Numbered from the stretch's first letter, positions 48,132 to 55,255 are shown. The stretch is DNA of 64,000 nucleotides from Actinomycetospora chibensis (GCF_028737215.1 NZ_JAQZAM010000003.1:1-64000); one strand, 5' to 3'. Notes: a model not told the origin generated them from the letters alone. Program-made: numbers and translations.

Positions 48132-48506
48132 TCAGTGACCGGGCCGGAAGAGGCAGAACGGGTGCCCGTGGGGGTCCCGCATGACGACCACCCCGTCCGC
48201 CGGTTGGTGCTCCTCGCGGGTGGCGCCCAGCGACTCGGCGCGCGCGCCCTCGTGCTCGAGGTCGTCGACGAGCAGGTCCAGGTGCGCCTGCATCTGCTGC
48301 GTGCCCGCCTGCGGCGGCCAGGTGGGCGCGACGTGGTCGGGCTCGAGCTGGAAGCTCAGCCCCGGGCGCTCCTGCTCGGGCGCCCGGAGGCGGAGAAACC
48401 TGGGGTCGCCGCCCTCGACGGTGGTCCAGCCGAGGAGCTCGCGGTAGAACGCGGCGAGCCCCACCGGGTCCGGCGTGCCGAGGACGACCGCTCCGAGACC
48501 GATCAC
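48132..48506 (-). CDS. VOC family (glyoxalase/bleomycin-resistance fold) protein
   Basis: This 124-residue protein has two beta-alpha-beta-beta-beta modules: PDPVGLAAFYRELLGW, then LSFQLEPDHV and MQAHLDLLVDDL, with DGVVVMRDPHGHPFCLF at the end. The His and Glu positions are compatible with metal binding. Its substrate is unknown. GTG 48506 gives the family N-terminus; GACCAT lies 6 nt upstream. Confidence 0.85.
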   Translation of the reverse strand: MIGLGAVVLGTPDPVGLAAFYRELLGWTTVEGGDPRFLRLRAPEQERPGLSFQLEPDHVAPTWPPQAGTQQMQAHLDLLVDDLEHEGARAESLGATREEHQPADGVVVMRDPHGHPFCLFRPGH

Positions 48507-48535
48507 GGGGCCATGGTCGCGCAGGGCGCGCGACC

Positions 48536-49078
48536 TCACGCGTTCGCGGTGGCCACCCTCGCCCCGCGGCGCCCGGCCCGTCCCCGGTCCGCGGCCCAGG
48601 GCGTGGTGCCCCATGGCTTGGCCACCGACACCCAGGTCATCAGCAGGAAGGCGACGATGTTCAGCAACGCGCCGTACGCGAGCGGGCCGGCCACCGGGCT
48701 CTCGACGTCGGCGCCCGCCGTGGCCTGGATGCTCTCCTCCACCCACACGCCGACGCCGAGGGTGCTGTAGACGATCACCGCCACGGTGAGCACCAGCTTG
48801 AGCAGCACCCACCAGTACCGCGTGAACCCCCACGGCGTGACCGCCGAGAGGACCAGACCGCTGACGAGCGCTCCGACGGCTCCGGGGATCACCAGCACGG
48901 CGTCGATCTGCTCGATCATCTGGTAGCAGACCCGCCGTACGTCCGCGCTCGCCGTGTAGCCGGCCGTCATGGCCAGCACGACGTTCGCCGCTCCGGCGCC
49001 CATCCACCCCAGGCTGATGGCGACGTGGAGGAACACGAGGAGCTGCCGCGTCCTCCTGCCAACCCGGCTGCGCGCCAC
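48536..49078 (-). CDS. Hypothetical four-TM membrane protein
   Basis: This 180-residue protein has four TM helices: LLVFLHVAISLGWMGAGAAN, LVIPGAVGALVSGLVLSAV, YWWVLLKLVLTVAVIVYSTL and LAYGALLNIVAFLLMTWVSV. The pattern resembles DUF2269-type predicted integral membrane proteins with a conserved His in TM1 (possible haem ligand). GTG 49078 is preceded by CAGACT 6 nt away. The function is unknown. Confidence 0.75.
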   Translation of the reverse strand: MARSRVGRRTRQLLVFLHVAISLGWMGAGAANVVLAMTAGYTASADVRRVCYQMIEQIDAVLVIPGAVGALVSGLVLSAVTPWGFTRYWWVLLKLVLTVAVIVYSTLGVGVWVEESIQATAGADVESPVAGPLAYGALLNIVAFLLMTWVSVAKPWGTTPWAADRGRAGRRGARVATANA

Positions 49079-49284
49079 GGGGACAGTCTGTGTCGCGCCC
49101 GCCGGAGCCGCGAGTTCAGCTGGAGATCGCCCCCGCGGCCCTCGTGATCGACGTCAACGCGTGGCCGATGACGGGTTGCGCGGCGCCGCCCGCGCGGGTC
49201 ACGGCCACGATCCGTTCCGCTCAGGCGCAGTGAAGATGCCGAAGCCGTGGGCGACCAGCGCCGTGCCGGTGTACGGGGCCCAGG

Positions 49285-49694
49285 CCCGTGCCGAGGAGGA
49301 ACACCGTCGCCGACACCAGAATCCTGCCCGTCAGCGTGAACCTGGTGCTGCTCGGCGTCGGGTTCGGCGGGCTCGGCAGCGTGCGCGAGCCCGGGCCTTC
49401 GACCGACGACGGGGGTCCTCGCGCCCGGCGTGGGCTCCCTCGTCGCGGTCCTGGTGGCCTGTGTCATCGCCGGCCTGGCCAACGGCCTGCTCTACAGCGG
49501 GGGGACCACCCTCGTCGCCACGATGGCTCCACCACAGCGAGCCAGCGGCACGGCTGCCGCCGTCTGCTCCGCCTTCCATGTTGGGCCCCGGACTCCCGGC
49601 CCTGCTGGTCGGAGTCCTCACGACCGCGCTCACCCTCGACACGGCGCTGTCGACCATCGCCGAAGGAACACCCGCGCTCACCGGGGGGTCATGA
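49285..49694 (+). pseudogene. Decayed MFS transporter fragment
   Basis: Three pieces in different frames read as the C-terminal part of a major facilitator transporter: VNLVLLGVGFGGLGSV (~49336-49383), VLVACVIAGLANGLLYSGGT to ASGTAAAVCSAFHVG (~49447-49584), and LPALLVGVLTTALTLDTALS to the stop at 49694. The first frame change falls near 49400-49415 and the second near 49575-49585. The N-terminal half is missing, so this is a broken gene. The frameshifts could only be sequencing errors if the rest of the gene existed, and it does not. Confidence 0.65.
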
Positions 49695-49773
49695 TCGTTC
49701 TCTTGGGCGGTGACGGTCGCCGTGCGAGAGCCGACCATCAGGTCATGGTCGCGCGGCTCGCTCCTCGCTCCCG

Positions 49774-50100
49774 TCACGTCCCCGGGGGGCGGTACCGAAT
49801 CTCCCGGGCGCGCTCCATCGCCTGCATCGTCTCCTCGACCGTGAGCAAGACGGTCGTCTCGTACTTGCTGAGCGCCCCGCCGCCCGAGATCGCCAGGGCG
49901 ACCGCGGCCATCGACACGTTGTCCGGCGCCTCCCAGAGGTTGTAGCCGTCGTACTCGCCGAGGGCGTACCAGAAGCCGTGGAGCTTCCCGCCCGCCGCCT
50001 CGATGTACGTGCGAGCAGCCTCGCGTCGATCCTCCGGATGCTGTGACAACCTCGCCCAGGTCTCCGGTGTGTAGCTGAACCGGGTCAGGTAGAGCGTCAT
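49774..50100 (-). CDS. GYD domain protein
   Basis: This 108-residue ferredoxin-like (dimeric alpha/beta barrel) protein begins MTLYLTRFSYTPETWARL. It has the Gly-Tyr/Phe-Asp hallmark within YALGEYDGYNLWEAPDN, and a C-terminal helix VEETMQAMERAREI. GYD proteins are small, of unknown function. ATG 50100 has GGAGG about 9 nt upstream. Confidence 0.85.
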   Translation of the reverse strand: MTLYLTRFSYTPETWARLSQHPEDRREAARTYIEAAGGKLHGFWYALGEYDGYNLWEAPDNVSMAAVALAISGGGALSKYETTVLLTVEETMQAMERAREIRYRPPGT

Positions 50101-50257
50101 GGTCGGACCTCCGGGCTCCACGTCATCGCCGCTCACTGCGCGGGAGTGAGAGGGACTCAGTCGCCAATCACGAAGGGTGACACGCATGGAGGGTGAGCCT
50201 CAACCAGCACGCTCGAATGGAGCAGAGGAACCCACGTGCGCCGGCCCGTGAGGGGTG

Positions 50258-50331
50258 TGGAGCGGGCGACGGGAATCGAACCCGCGTAGCCAGTTTGGAA
50301 GACTGGGGCTCTACCATTGAGCTACGCCCGC
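50258..50331 (-). tRNA. tRNA-Gly (anticodon TCC), CCA encoded
   Basis: On the minus strand the sequence folds into a cloverleaf: acceptor GCGGGCG/CGCCCGC, D arm GCTC..GAGC, anticodon stem CCAGT/ACTGG with loop CTTCCAA (anticodon TCC), and T arm GCGGG-TTCGAAT-CCCGT. The discriminator T and a genomic CCA follow (50258-50260). Confidence 0.95.
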
Positions 50332-50355
50332 GGCGGGCCGATCGGCCCGAGGCCC

Positions 50356-50361
50356 ACCGTA
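50356..50361 (-). promoter_or_regulatory. -10 element TACGGT for tRNA-Gly
   Basis: On the minus strand TACGGT lies about 25 nt upstream of the mature tRNA 5' end. A 14-bp palindrome GGGCCGATCGGCCC (50335-50348) lies between them. Confidence 0.45.
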
Positions 50362-50524
50362 GCGGACGCCCTGCCCCCACCCCGATCGGTGGGGAGTGCT
50401 GCGGGCGGCCTCCATGATCACGACGTCGGTGACGGGACCTCGCAGATCGGCGCCGGTTCGTCACCAGGACGGCGATCTGTGGCGGCCGGAGGCCCGGAGG
50501 TTGCCCGGTGTCCCACGGTCAGGT

Positions 50525-50548
50525 CTTGACCGATCGACTTGACCGATC
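50525..50548 (+). repeat. Tandem 11-bp repeat CTTGACCGATC
   Basis: CTTGACCGATC occurs at 50525-50535 and 50538-50548, a 13-bp period. Each contains a TTGACC -35-like hexamer. It is upstream of the tiny peptide unit at 50604 and could be its promoter and operator. Confidence 0.5.
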
Positions 50549-50603
50549 AGTAGAACGTGACCTCTTACCGATACCGCCCGGTAGGGCTCTACTCCTCGTC
50601 ACC

Positions 50604-50645
50604 ATGAGGAGACCGGCACGCAATCGGGAGAGGAGCCGGAGATGA
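50604..50645 (+). CDS. Arg-rich 13-residue leader peptide
   Basis: ATG 50604 opens a 13-codon frame, MRRPARNRERSRR, with seven Arg. Its TGA overlaps the ATG of the next tiny frame in an ATGA junction (50642-50645). There is no strong ribosome site in front of it. It may act as a translated leader controlling the second peptide; this is inferred from layout alone. Confidence 0.35.
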   Translation: MRRPARNRERSRR

Positions 50646-50707
50646 ACACGGAGATCAGGGACACCGACAGCATCGACGACGAGCACATCGTCCGCGGTCT
50701 GGACTAG
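50642..50707 (+). CDS. Acidic 21-residue peptide
   Basis: ATG 50642 is preceded by GAGAGGAGCCGGAG, a strong Shine-Dalgarno region. The 21-residue product begins MNTEIRDTDSIDDE and ends HIVRGLD, with seven acidic residues. It has no Cys, TM helix or signal peptide. A perfect 18-bp palindrome follows at 50732. It could be a small regulatory peptide, an antitoxin-like fragment or a RiPP precursor; no modifying enzyme is adjacent. Confidence 0.45.
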   Translation: MNTEIRDTDSIDDEHIVRGLD

Positions 50708-50731
50708 CCGTCGCGACGTCCGGTACCGGGT

Positions 50732-50749
50732 GCGTCGCCGCGGCGACGC
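50732..50749. terminator. 18-bp palindrome after the tiny peptide
   Basis: GCGTCGCCG (50732-50740) is followed directly by its reverse complement CGGCGACGC. It is 24 nt after the peptide stop and 53 nt before the tRNA-Pro -10, so it is a plausible terminator. Confidence 0.45.
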
Positions 50750-50802
50750 GCACGGCACGCGGCCGGGAGGCACCGTCGCCTCCGCGGCCCGCGCCGCGCC
50801 CC

Positions 50803-50808
50803 TAGACT
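50803..50808 (+). promoter_or_regulatory. -10 element TAGACT for tRNA-Pro
   Basis: TAGACT lies 8 nt upstream of the tRNA-Pro 5' end, so transcription would start almost at the mature end. Confidence 0.55.
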
Positions 50809-50816
50809 CCGTCGCA

Positions 50817-50890
50817 CGGGGTGTAGCGCAGCTTGGTAGCGCACTCGCTTTGGGAGCGAGGGGCCGTGGGTTCGAATCCCGCCACCCCGA
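50817..50890 (+). tRNA. tRNA-Pro (anticodon TGG)
   Basis: The cloverleaf has acceptor CGGGGTG/CACCCCG, anticodon stem CTCGC/GCGAG with loop TTTGGGA (anticodon TGG), and T arm with GGTTCGAATCC, then discriminator A; CCA is not encoded. Its 3' half from 50852 onward is repeated exactly at 54448-54494, so it is the integration target of the element downstream. Confidence 0.95.
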
Positions 50891-50898
50891 CCGTGTGG
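50852..50898 (+). repeat. attL: 47-bp direct repeat at the tRNA-Pro 3' end
   Basis: The 47 bases from GGGAGCGAGG to CCGTGTGG cover the tRNA-Pro anticodon 3' stem, T arm and acceptor end plus 8 nt beyond. An identical copy lies at 54448-54494. The flanks differ on both sides, so this is the crossover core of site-specific integration. Confidence 0.85.
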
Positions 50899-50920
50899 TG
50901 TCTCAAGACATCCGCATAGC

Positions 50921-50942
50921 CCTGAACCCTCAAGGGTTCGGG
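50921..50942 (+). terminator. Hairpin downstream of tRNA-Pro
   Basis: CCTGAACCCT (50921-50930) pairs with AGGGTTCGGG (50933-50942), with one G-T pair and a 2-base loop. It probably terminates the tRNA-Pro transcript. It lies just inside the element. Confidence 0.55.
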
Positions 50943-50944
50943 GC

Positions 50945-51032
50945 TTACTGCGTTTGTGGGCCAGCTCGCGGAGGAGTTCGCCGGTGGCGGCGTGGATGAC
51001 GCGCACGTGGTGATCGACCGAGCCACTCCGGC
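50945..51032 (-). pseudogene. IS481-like transposase/integrase C-terminal remnant
   Basis: On the minus strand one frame reads DHHVRVIHAATGELLREL, which resembles the end of actinobacterial IS481-family transposases (HVRVI.A.TGELLR.L). Only ~25 codons remain, with no catalytic DDE part. Confidence 0.45.
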
Positions 51033-51102
51033 CACCGCCTACACCGCCCGCCCCAAAGCCGGATCAGGCCGCCCAGCTCCTCCGGTCCTGGGACGTCGCC
51101 GC

Positions 51103-51474
51103 GTGACCGCGGGGGAGGGCGCCGAGGCGGACCAGGCGCTCGTGGAGCGTGTCCGCGCCCGTCTCGAGCAGGACGGCCAGATGATCCGGGGCACCGAGAA
51201 GTCGGCGCGACCCGTGACCATGCACCGCGCCGCCCAGCTCGCCGTCGAAGAGCTCACCGGCGAAGGCCACCCGATTACCTGGACCACTGCCCGCACACGT
51301 CCGCGCGCCATATCGGACGCCGACGACCCGCGCGACGTCTTGATCGGGCGGCTCGCCGTCATTCTCGGTGTAGCGGACGGCGGCCATCACCCAGCTTCCT
51401 TCGACGCGGTGCTCAGCGCAGCGCAGCGGGCTACTAGGGCTCGCGTTTCGACGAGCGAACGAACGACTCCTTGA
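51103..51474 (+). CDS. Small hypothetical protein in the element
   Basis: A 123-residue frame opens at GTG 51103 inside a GTGA junction with the stop of an upstream truncated frame that ends AAQLLRSWDVAA, the layout of a polycistronic mobile-element operon. The N-half has a helical ADQALVERVRARLEQDGQMI stretch; a possible helix-turn-helix is AAQLAVEELTGEGHPITWTT. No family is recognised. The last ~30 residues look random. It may be real but truncated. Confidence 0.35.
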   Translation: MTAGEGAEADQALVERVRARLEQDGQMIRGTEKSARPVTMHRAAQLAVEELTGEGHPITWTTARTRPRAISDADDPRDVLIGRLAVILGVADGGHHPASFDAVLSAAQRATRARVSTSERTTP

Positions 51475-51570
51475 GCCACCTGCAGGTTCTTTCGAGCGAG
51501 GAGCCGGCCCAGGAGGTCTCGCGCCCGTGAGACGCGTTCTTCTCGTACGTGGCGGCCACTCCGCAAGTAG

Positions 51571-51780
51571 TCGCCACTTGCGGGACCACTTGCGTCGGCG
51601 TTCGCGGCCTTCGTTGTGGCGTTGCTTACCTTCGGGCAGTTGAGACTTTCGCGCAAGTCCATCGATCTGACGGCGGCGAGCCTCAAGCTTTCGAATCGGC
51701 AGGTTGAAACGTCGGAGCGTGCCAACGTAAGCACCGCAGAATCAGCTAGGCAAGATAGGCTGTCACAGTTCTCCCCGGCC
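51571..51780 (+). pseudogene. Fragment of a TM/coiled-coil hypothetical protein
   Basis: After a TAG at 51568 the frame reads LASAFAAFVVALLTFGQL (a TM helix), then RLSRKSIDLTAASLKLSNRQ and SERANVSTAESARQDRLSQF, the N-terminal pattern of a common actinobacterial membrane-anchored hypothetical. The similarity stops near 51780 and the 5' start is lost, so it is a remnant. The DNA here is AT-richer than the host. Confidence 0.4.
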
Positions 51781-51944
51781 GTATCTCATAGTTCGAAGCA
51801 GGCCTTCGCCAGGACCGTCGGCGCGGGACGTGGCCGAGGTCAACGGGTACGATCCACCCGGAGAGTGGGGTGTCGCGGGGCCGGGACAAGTGCGTTGTGC
51901 CGTGACATTGAGCCGACTTATCGGGTCCCAGCCGTCCCTCGATA

Positions 51945-51961
51945 GCGTTGCGAAGCAACGC
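51945..51961. terminator. Short hairpin inside the element
   Basis: GCGTTGC (51945-51951) pairs with GCAACGC (51955-51961) across a GAA loop. It lies in a stretch with no gene, so its role is unclear. Confidence 0.35.
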
Positions 51962-52537
51962 CGGAGGCGCTTGCCCTTCTGACCTCGAAGCCCGCCGTAC
52001 CAGCCCCGATCAAGATCACTGACCCGCACCGTCGGTGTCGGGCCTACGGGATCGAGGTCGAACCCGCTACGCGCCGATCCCGCCCGGTGGTCGCTCGGAC
52101 CGCATGAGCGCTCGGGACGACGTGGCCCGGTAGCGGGATCGGGGTTCCGAGTTGTCACCGGGCACGCCAAGAGCTGGCGGGGATGGCCGAGTGGCGCCCA
52201 ACGGCGCGATCAACGGTTGCACGATCGAAGCGATCTTCGATCGAAGGACCCGGCACACGAGGCGGGGTCAGGACCTATGTCGGCACGAGGGGGGACTTTG
52301 TGCTGTGGCCGGCCTGTTGCGTGCGCAGCCAGCTTGTGGTGGAGAACTGGCTCGTGCGGCAGACACGCCCACGTCTGGGTCTGTGACCAGGAGGGCAGCG
52401 GTTGAGACCAGATGGGACTGTCCGGGAATCATCCGGATCGCCTGATCACCGAATGCAACGTGCGACGGGTGCATACGTCCTTGGCCGCGGCGTACCGCGA
52501 CGCCTTTCTGTGCACGTCGATCGGAGGAGTTGATGAC
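51962..52537. other. Element region without a recognisable gene
   Basis: Open frames occur on both strands but none has a ribosome binding site, domain or codon bias that supports coding. This region may hold decayed genes or regulatory DNA. Confidence 0.4.
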
Positions 52538-52681
52538 ATGAGAGCGAACTCCATGACGAAGCGACCAGGCGTTGCTCGGGTCCGAACCGAGTCCGCCCAA
52601 GGCAATAAGGAGCGTGCCAAGAAGCATCTCGGCAACGGCCAGGAGTCCACAACCTCAGAGCCGGCCCTTCCGTCGACCTGA
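52538..52681 (+). CDS. Possible 47-residue basic protein in the element
   Basis: ATG 52538 has GGAGG at 52523-52527, 10 nt upstream. The product begins MRANSMTKRPGVARVRTE and continues with a Lys/Glu/Gln-rich helix (GNKERAKKHLGNGQ) and a Ser/Thr tail. It has no known family. It ends 195 nt before the first paralogous cargo gene. Coding is uncertain. Confidence 0.35.
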   Translation: MRANSMTKRPGVARVRTESAQGNKERAKKHLGNGQESTTSEPALPST

Positions 52682-52876
52682 CAACACCACGGTGACGCCC
52701 TCCTACTCCGCTTCGACCTGCGGAGACGCTTCGCGGGGCACCCTCGCTGACTGCCTTCGTGCAAGGGCATCGGCCCACATCCCGTCGCGGGTGGACAGCG
52801 ATCCGCGCGCGGAGCACATCTACACAGCACCCGCAGACGCTATCGACGACCGCATGAGACACCGGAGGCATCGAGC

Positions 52877-53542
52877 ATGACCGAGAAGACCGCTTACGTC
52901 GATAACGCTCGCGGCTACGCGCAAGGCGAAAACTTCCTGATGAAGGGCCAACCCGGACGTCTCGATGCTCTGGTGTTCAACACCACAGGACTCAACCAGT
53001 GCCCACCCGAGAAGTTCAACGCCATCGATGTGGACGTGCTTGCTCAGGAGACCGAGTCGGATGTGGTCTGGAAGAACCCCCGCCGGTTCTGGATGATGGA
53101 TCGCCTGACCATCGCCCTGGTGGGGGAACCTCGCGACTTCCAGGGCCTCATGTTCAACTTCGTGGCCGAGATGCAGATGCCCGCCGATTTCACACCGGAC
53201 CGTGGCCAGACCGCTATCGCCTATCGACCCAGTCAGATCAGTCGTGTCAGTAGGTACGAATTCCTGAGCGGGCGCCCCGTCTTCTTGTTGCGGTCACCCG
53301 AGGGCGTCACGTTCGTCATGCAGACGTATACGAACCACAAGGCATCCGACCTGGCCGAGGCCGATCTCCCTGAGCTCGGGCACAGGTTGCAGCTCGCGGA
53401 CGGGTGGCAATTCAAGGCGAAGACGCTCGATCGCGACCTGATCCTGGACACGAACGGGCTGGCACATATCGTCGCCGACGACCTGGAGAACATGTATCAG
53501 GGCTGCACCGAGGACGTGACCAACGTCGATCCCTGGCACTGA
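52877..53542 (+). CDS. Element cargo protein A, unknown family
   Basis: This 221-residue soluble protein has no signal peptide or TM helix. Landmarks are ALVFNTTGLNQCPPEKF (~31-47), DVVWKNPRRFWMMDRLT (~62-78), RPVFLLRSPEGVTFVMQTYT (~135-154), and the C-terminal block LADGWQFKAKTLDRDLIL with HIVADDLENMYQG. The same blocks occur in order in the next gene, so the two are paralogs, roughly one-third similar by eye. ATG 52877 has GGAGG 8 nt upstream. Codon use is less GC3-biased than host genes. The beta-rich pattern and repeated aromatic/acidic positions suggest a ligand-binding or cupin-like fold, but I assign no function. Confidence 0.75.
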   Translation: MTEKTAYVDNARGYAQGENFLMKGQPGRLDALVFNTTGLNQCPPEKFNAIDVDVLAQETESDVVWKNPRRFWMMDRLTIALVGEPRDFQGLMFNFVAEMQMPADFTPDRGQTAIAYRPSQISRVSRYEFLSGRPVFLLRSPEGVTFVMQTYTNHKASDLAEADLPELGHRLQLADGWQFKAKTLDRDLILDTNGLAHIVADDLENMYQGCTEDVTNVDPWH

Positions 53543-53608
53543 GATCGGGACCATCCAGACGACCGGACCGTCGCCGACCGCGACACGGCCGACACAGAAG
53601 GAGTTCAC

Positions 53609-54295
53609 ATGACCACCATCGGGGGAGCAGTCCTCGTCGCAGCCGAGAACCTCCACGGAATGCACCACGGCGAGATCGTTGTGTTCACCAGGGACACGGA
53701 CGGACCCGGGGCGTCCGGAATGATCTACAACACCCTCGGGTTGACCGACGACCTCTCGGGCGAGGAGTTCGACGCCCGCTTCCGAGCTCTTGACCCGGAG
53801 GAACTGAAGAAGGACTTCGGCGGAGACGTGATCTGGATGAACGGCCCGCGTCGTGCCTTGATGGACCGGATGACGGCGACGGTCTTCGAGAACGAGAAGA
53901 TCAGCATGGTCGGCCCCATTCCCATGCGCACGGTCGCCACCATGCATCTTCCTGACCTGGACCTGTTCCTCGCCAGCGAGCGACCGGCCTACACCGAAAT
54001 GACCATAGGGCGGACTACGGAGTGGTTCTTCGATGCCGGCCAGCAGGTATACCAGCTGGTCTCCCCCACCGGGAGCGTCTACATCATGCAGAGCGCCTCT
54101 CAGCACGTCGACCCCAACAACACGGTCGACAGCCTGGCGACACTCGGAGAACGCCTGTCGTTGCCGGAGGGATGGGCGTACCGGACCCCGACACTCGAGA
54201 AGGACCTCGTCGTGCGCGCCGAAGCGGAAGGCGCCCCGGCGCACATCGTCTTCGACGAGTACGAGGACAATTATCAGCGCATCGACGACCTGTAG
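53609..54295 (+). CDS. Element cargo protein B, paralog of A
   Basis: This 228-residue paralog of the preceding product has GMIYNTLGLTDDLSGEEF (~37-54), DVIWMNGPRRALMDRMT (~73-89), QVYQLVSPTGSVYIMQSASQ (~146-165), SLPEGWAYRTPTLEKDLVV and HIVFDEYEDNYQR. The N-terminus is longer and more hydrophobic (GGAVLVAAENLHGMHHGE). AAGGAG precedes ATG 53609. The 66-nt gap after A suggests one transcript, and both are intact despite decay around them, which points to selection. A heteromeric pair is a reasonable guess. Confidence 0.75.
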   Translation: MTTIGGAVLVAAENLHGMHHGEIVVFTRDTDGPGASGMIYNTLGLTDDLSGEEFDARFRALDPEELKKDFGGDVIWMNGPRRALMDRMTATVFENEKISMVGPIPMRTVATMHLPDLDLFLASERPAYTEMTIGRTTEWFFDAGQQVYQLVSPTGSVYIMQSASQHVDPNNTVDSLATLGERLSLPEGWAYRTPTLEKDLVVRAEAEGAPAHIVFDEYEDNYQRIDDL

Positions 54296-54447
54296 GCCAC
54301 GGACCTCGCCGAGCGACTCCGCTTCCGGTCCCGCGACGGTAGTTCGCGACATCGTGTCGTGCGACCGTGCACCACCGGCGGACCTCCGCAGCGCACACCG
54401 AACCGGGCCGACGAGACGTCCCCGCGACGGCGCCTCACGACGGCCTA

Positions 54448-54494
54448 GGGAGCGAGGGGCCGTGGGTTCGAATCCCGCCACCCCGACCGTGTGG
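54448..54494 (+). repeat. attR: second copy of the 47-bp tRNA-Pro repeat
   Basis: It is identical over 47 bases to 50852-50898. Only the 3' part of the tRNA is present here, with no 5' half, so it is not a functional tRNA gene. Confidence 0.85.
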
Positions 54495-54853
54495 CGAGCC
54501 GCCCGGAGCCGGGTGCCGCCCCTTCTGAGCCGGCCCGACGAGCTCCCCGGAACGCCGTCGTGGCCCCGTACGGGCGCCCCTCCTTCATGATCGCTCCCGG
54601 TGCTCCACGGACCCGATGTCACGGTCTCGCCGGAGCACCCGGAGCGATCATGCGCGCGACAGATCGTTCGACGGCGGTGGTTCGACGGACCTCCCCGTCA
54701 GCCGACCCGCTCGCACCTGGACGTCCGGGTCGCCGCTGATACCGAGTTCATGCTGCGCCGACCGGACCTTGTGGACCCGAGCCGGAGCCACCACCGTGAG
54801 CACCCTGCTCGCGGCGAGGCGGGCGGACCCCCGCACCCCGCCAGGAGGCCGCC
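54495..54853. other. Non-coding stretch right of attR
   Basis: No supported gene. It contains the inverted repeat at 54586-54652 and the ribosome site AGGAGG of the cupin gene at its end. Confidence 0.45.
54586..54652. repeat. 21-bp inverted repeat with 25-base spacer
   Basis: Arms 54586-54606 and 54632-54652 are reverse complements except for one position; each includes CATGATCGCTCC and TGCTCC. It could be a structured RNA stem, an operator pair or a miniature element. No target-site duplication is evident. Confidence 0.55.
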
Positions 54854-55255
54854 GTGAGCACCCCGAGCACGCCCGTCGAGCTGACCGTCGTCGACACCAC
54901 GTCCGCCCCCTGGCAGGGCTTCCCGGTGGAGTTCATCGGGGCGAACCTCGAGCACGTCCCGCTCGTGGACGACCCGGACACCGGGATGATGGTGCTGAAG
55001 ATGGTCTACCGGGCCGGCTTCACCAACCCCTGGCACAGCCACTCGTGCGCGCACGGCGTGTACGTCCTCGAGGGCGTGCTCAACACCCACCAGGGCGACT
55101 ACCCGGCGGGCAGCTTCGTCTGGTTCCCCGAGGGCGGGGTGATGCAGCACGGGGCGACGCAGGACCAGGACGTCACGTTCCTGTTAATCACGAACAAGCC
55201 GTTCGACATCCACTTCGTGGGCGACGGCTCCGACCCGGACGCCCCGACGATGTAA
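54854..55255 (+). CDS. Cupin domain protein
   Basis: This 133-residue single cupin has motif 1 NPWHSHSCAHGVYVLEGVL (His residues and Glu as metal ligands, ~59-77) and motif 2 YPAGSFVWFPEGGVMQHGA (~84-102) with a His. It resembles the ChrR/anti-sigma-type or 2,4'-dihydroxyacetophenone dioxygenase-like cupins, and its reaction is unknown. GTG 54854 has AGGAGG 6 nt upstream. It is the first gene right of the element. Confidence 0.86.
   Translation: MSTPSTPVELTVVDTTSAPWQGFPVEFIGANLEHVPLVDDPDTGMMVLKMVYRAGFTNPWHSHSCAHGVYVLEGVLNTHQGDYPAGSFVWFPEGGVMQHGATQDQDVTFLLITNKPFDIHFVGDGSDPDAPTM

Larger units (their letters stand above)
50852..54494 (+). mobile_element. tRNA-Pro integrative element, ~3.6 kb, no integrase seen
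   Basis: The segment between the two 47-bp repeats interrupts host DNA at a tRNA 3' end, as integrative elements do. It contains a transposase-like C-terminal remnant, a small hypothetical gene, a truncated membrane-protein fragment, a hairpin, a 47-codon frame and two intact paralogous genes of unknown function. GC content and GC3 drop noticeably in much of it. No tyrosine or serine recombinase, excisionase or replication gene is intact. It is either a decayed element or a satellite that needs an integrase in trans. Confidence 0.75.

Noticed and set aside
50802-51035. Minus-strand frame across tRNA-Pro reading GVAGFEPTAPRSQ
   Set aside because: It is the well-known false protein produced by reading the tRNA backwards; only the short transposase-like part beyond the tRNA was kept.
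51763-52170. 135-codon minus-strand frame in the element
   Set aside because: No ribosome site, no motif, composition like non-coding DNA.
54448-54494. Second tRNA-Pro gene
   Set aside because: Only the 3' part is present; there is no 5' acceptor strand or D arm, so it is the attachment-site copy.
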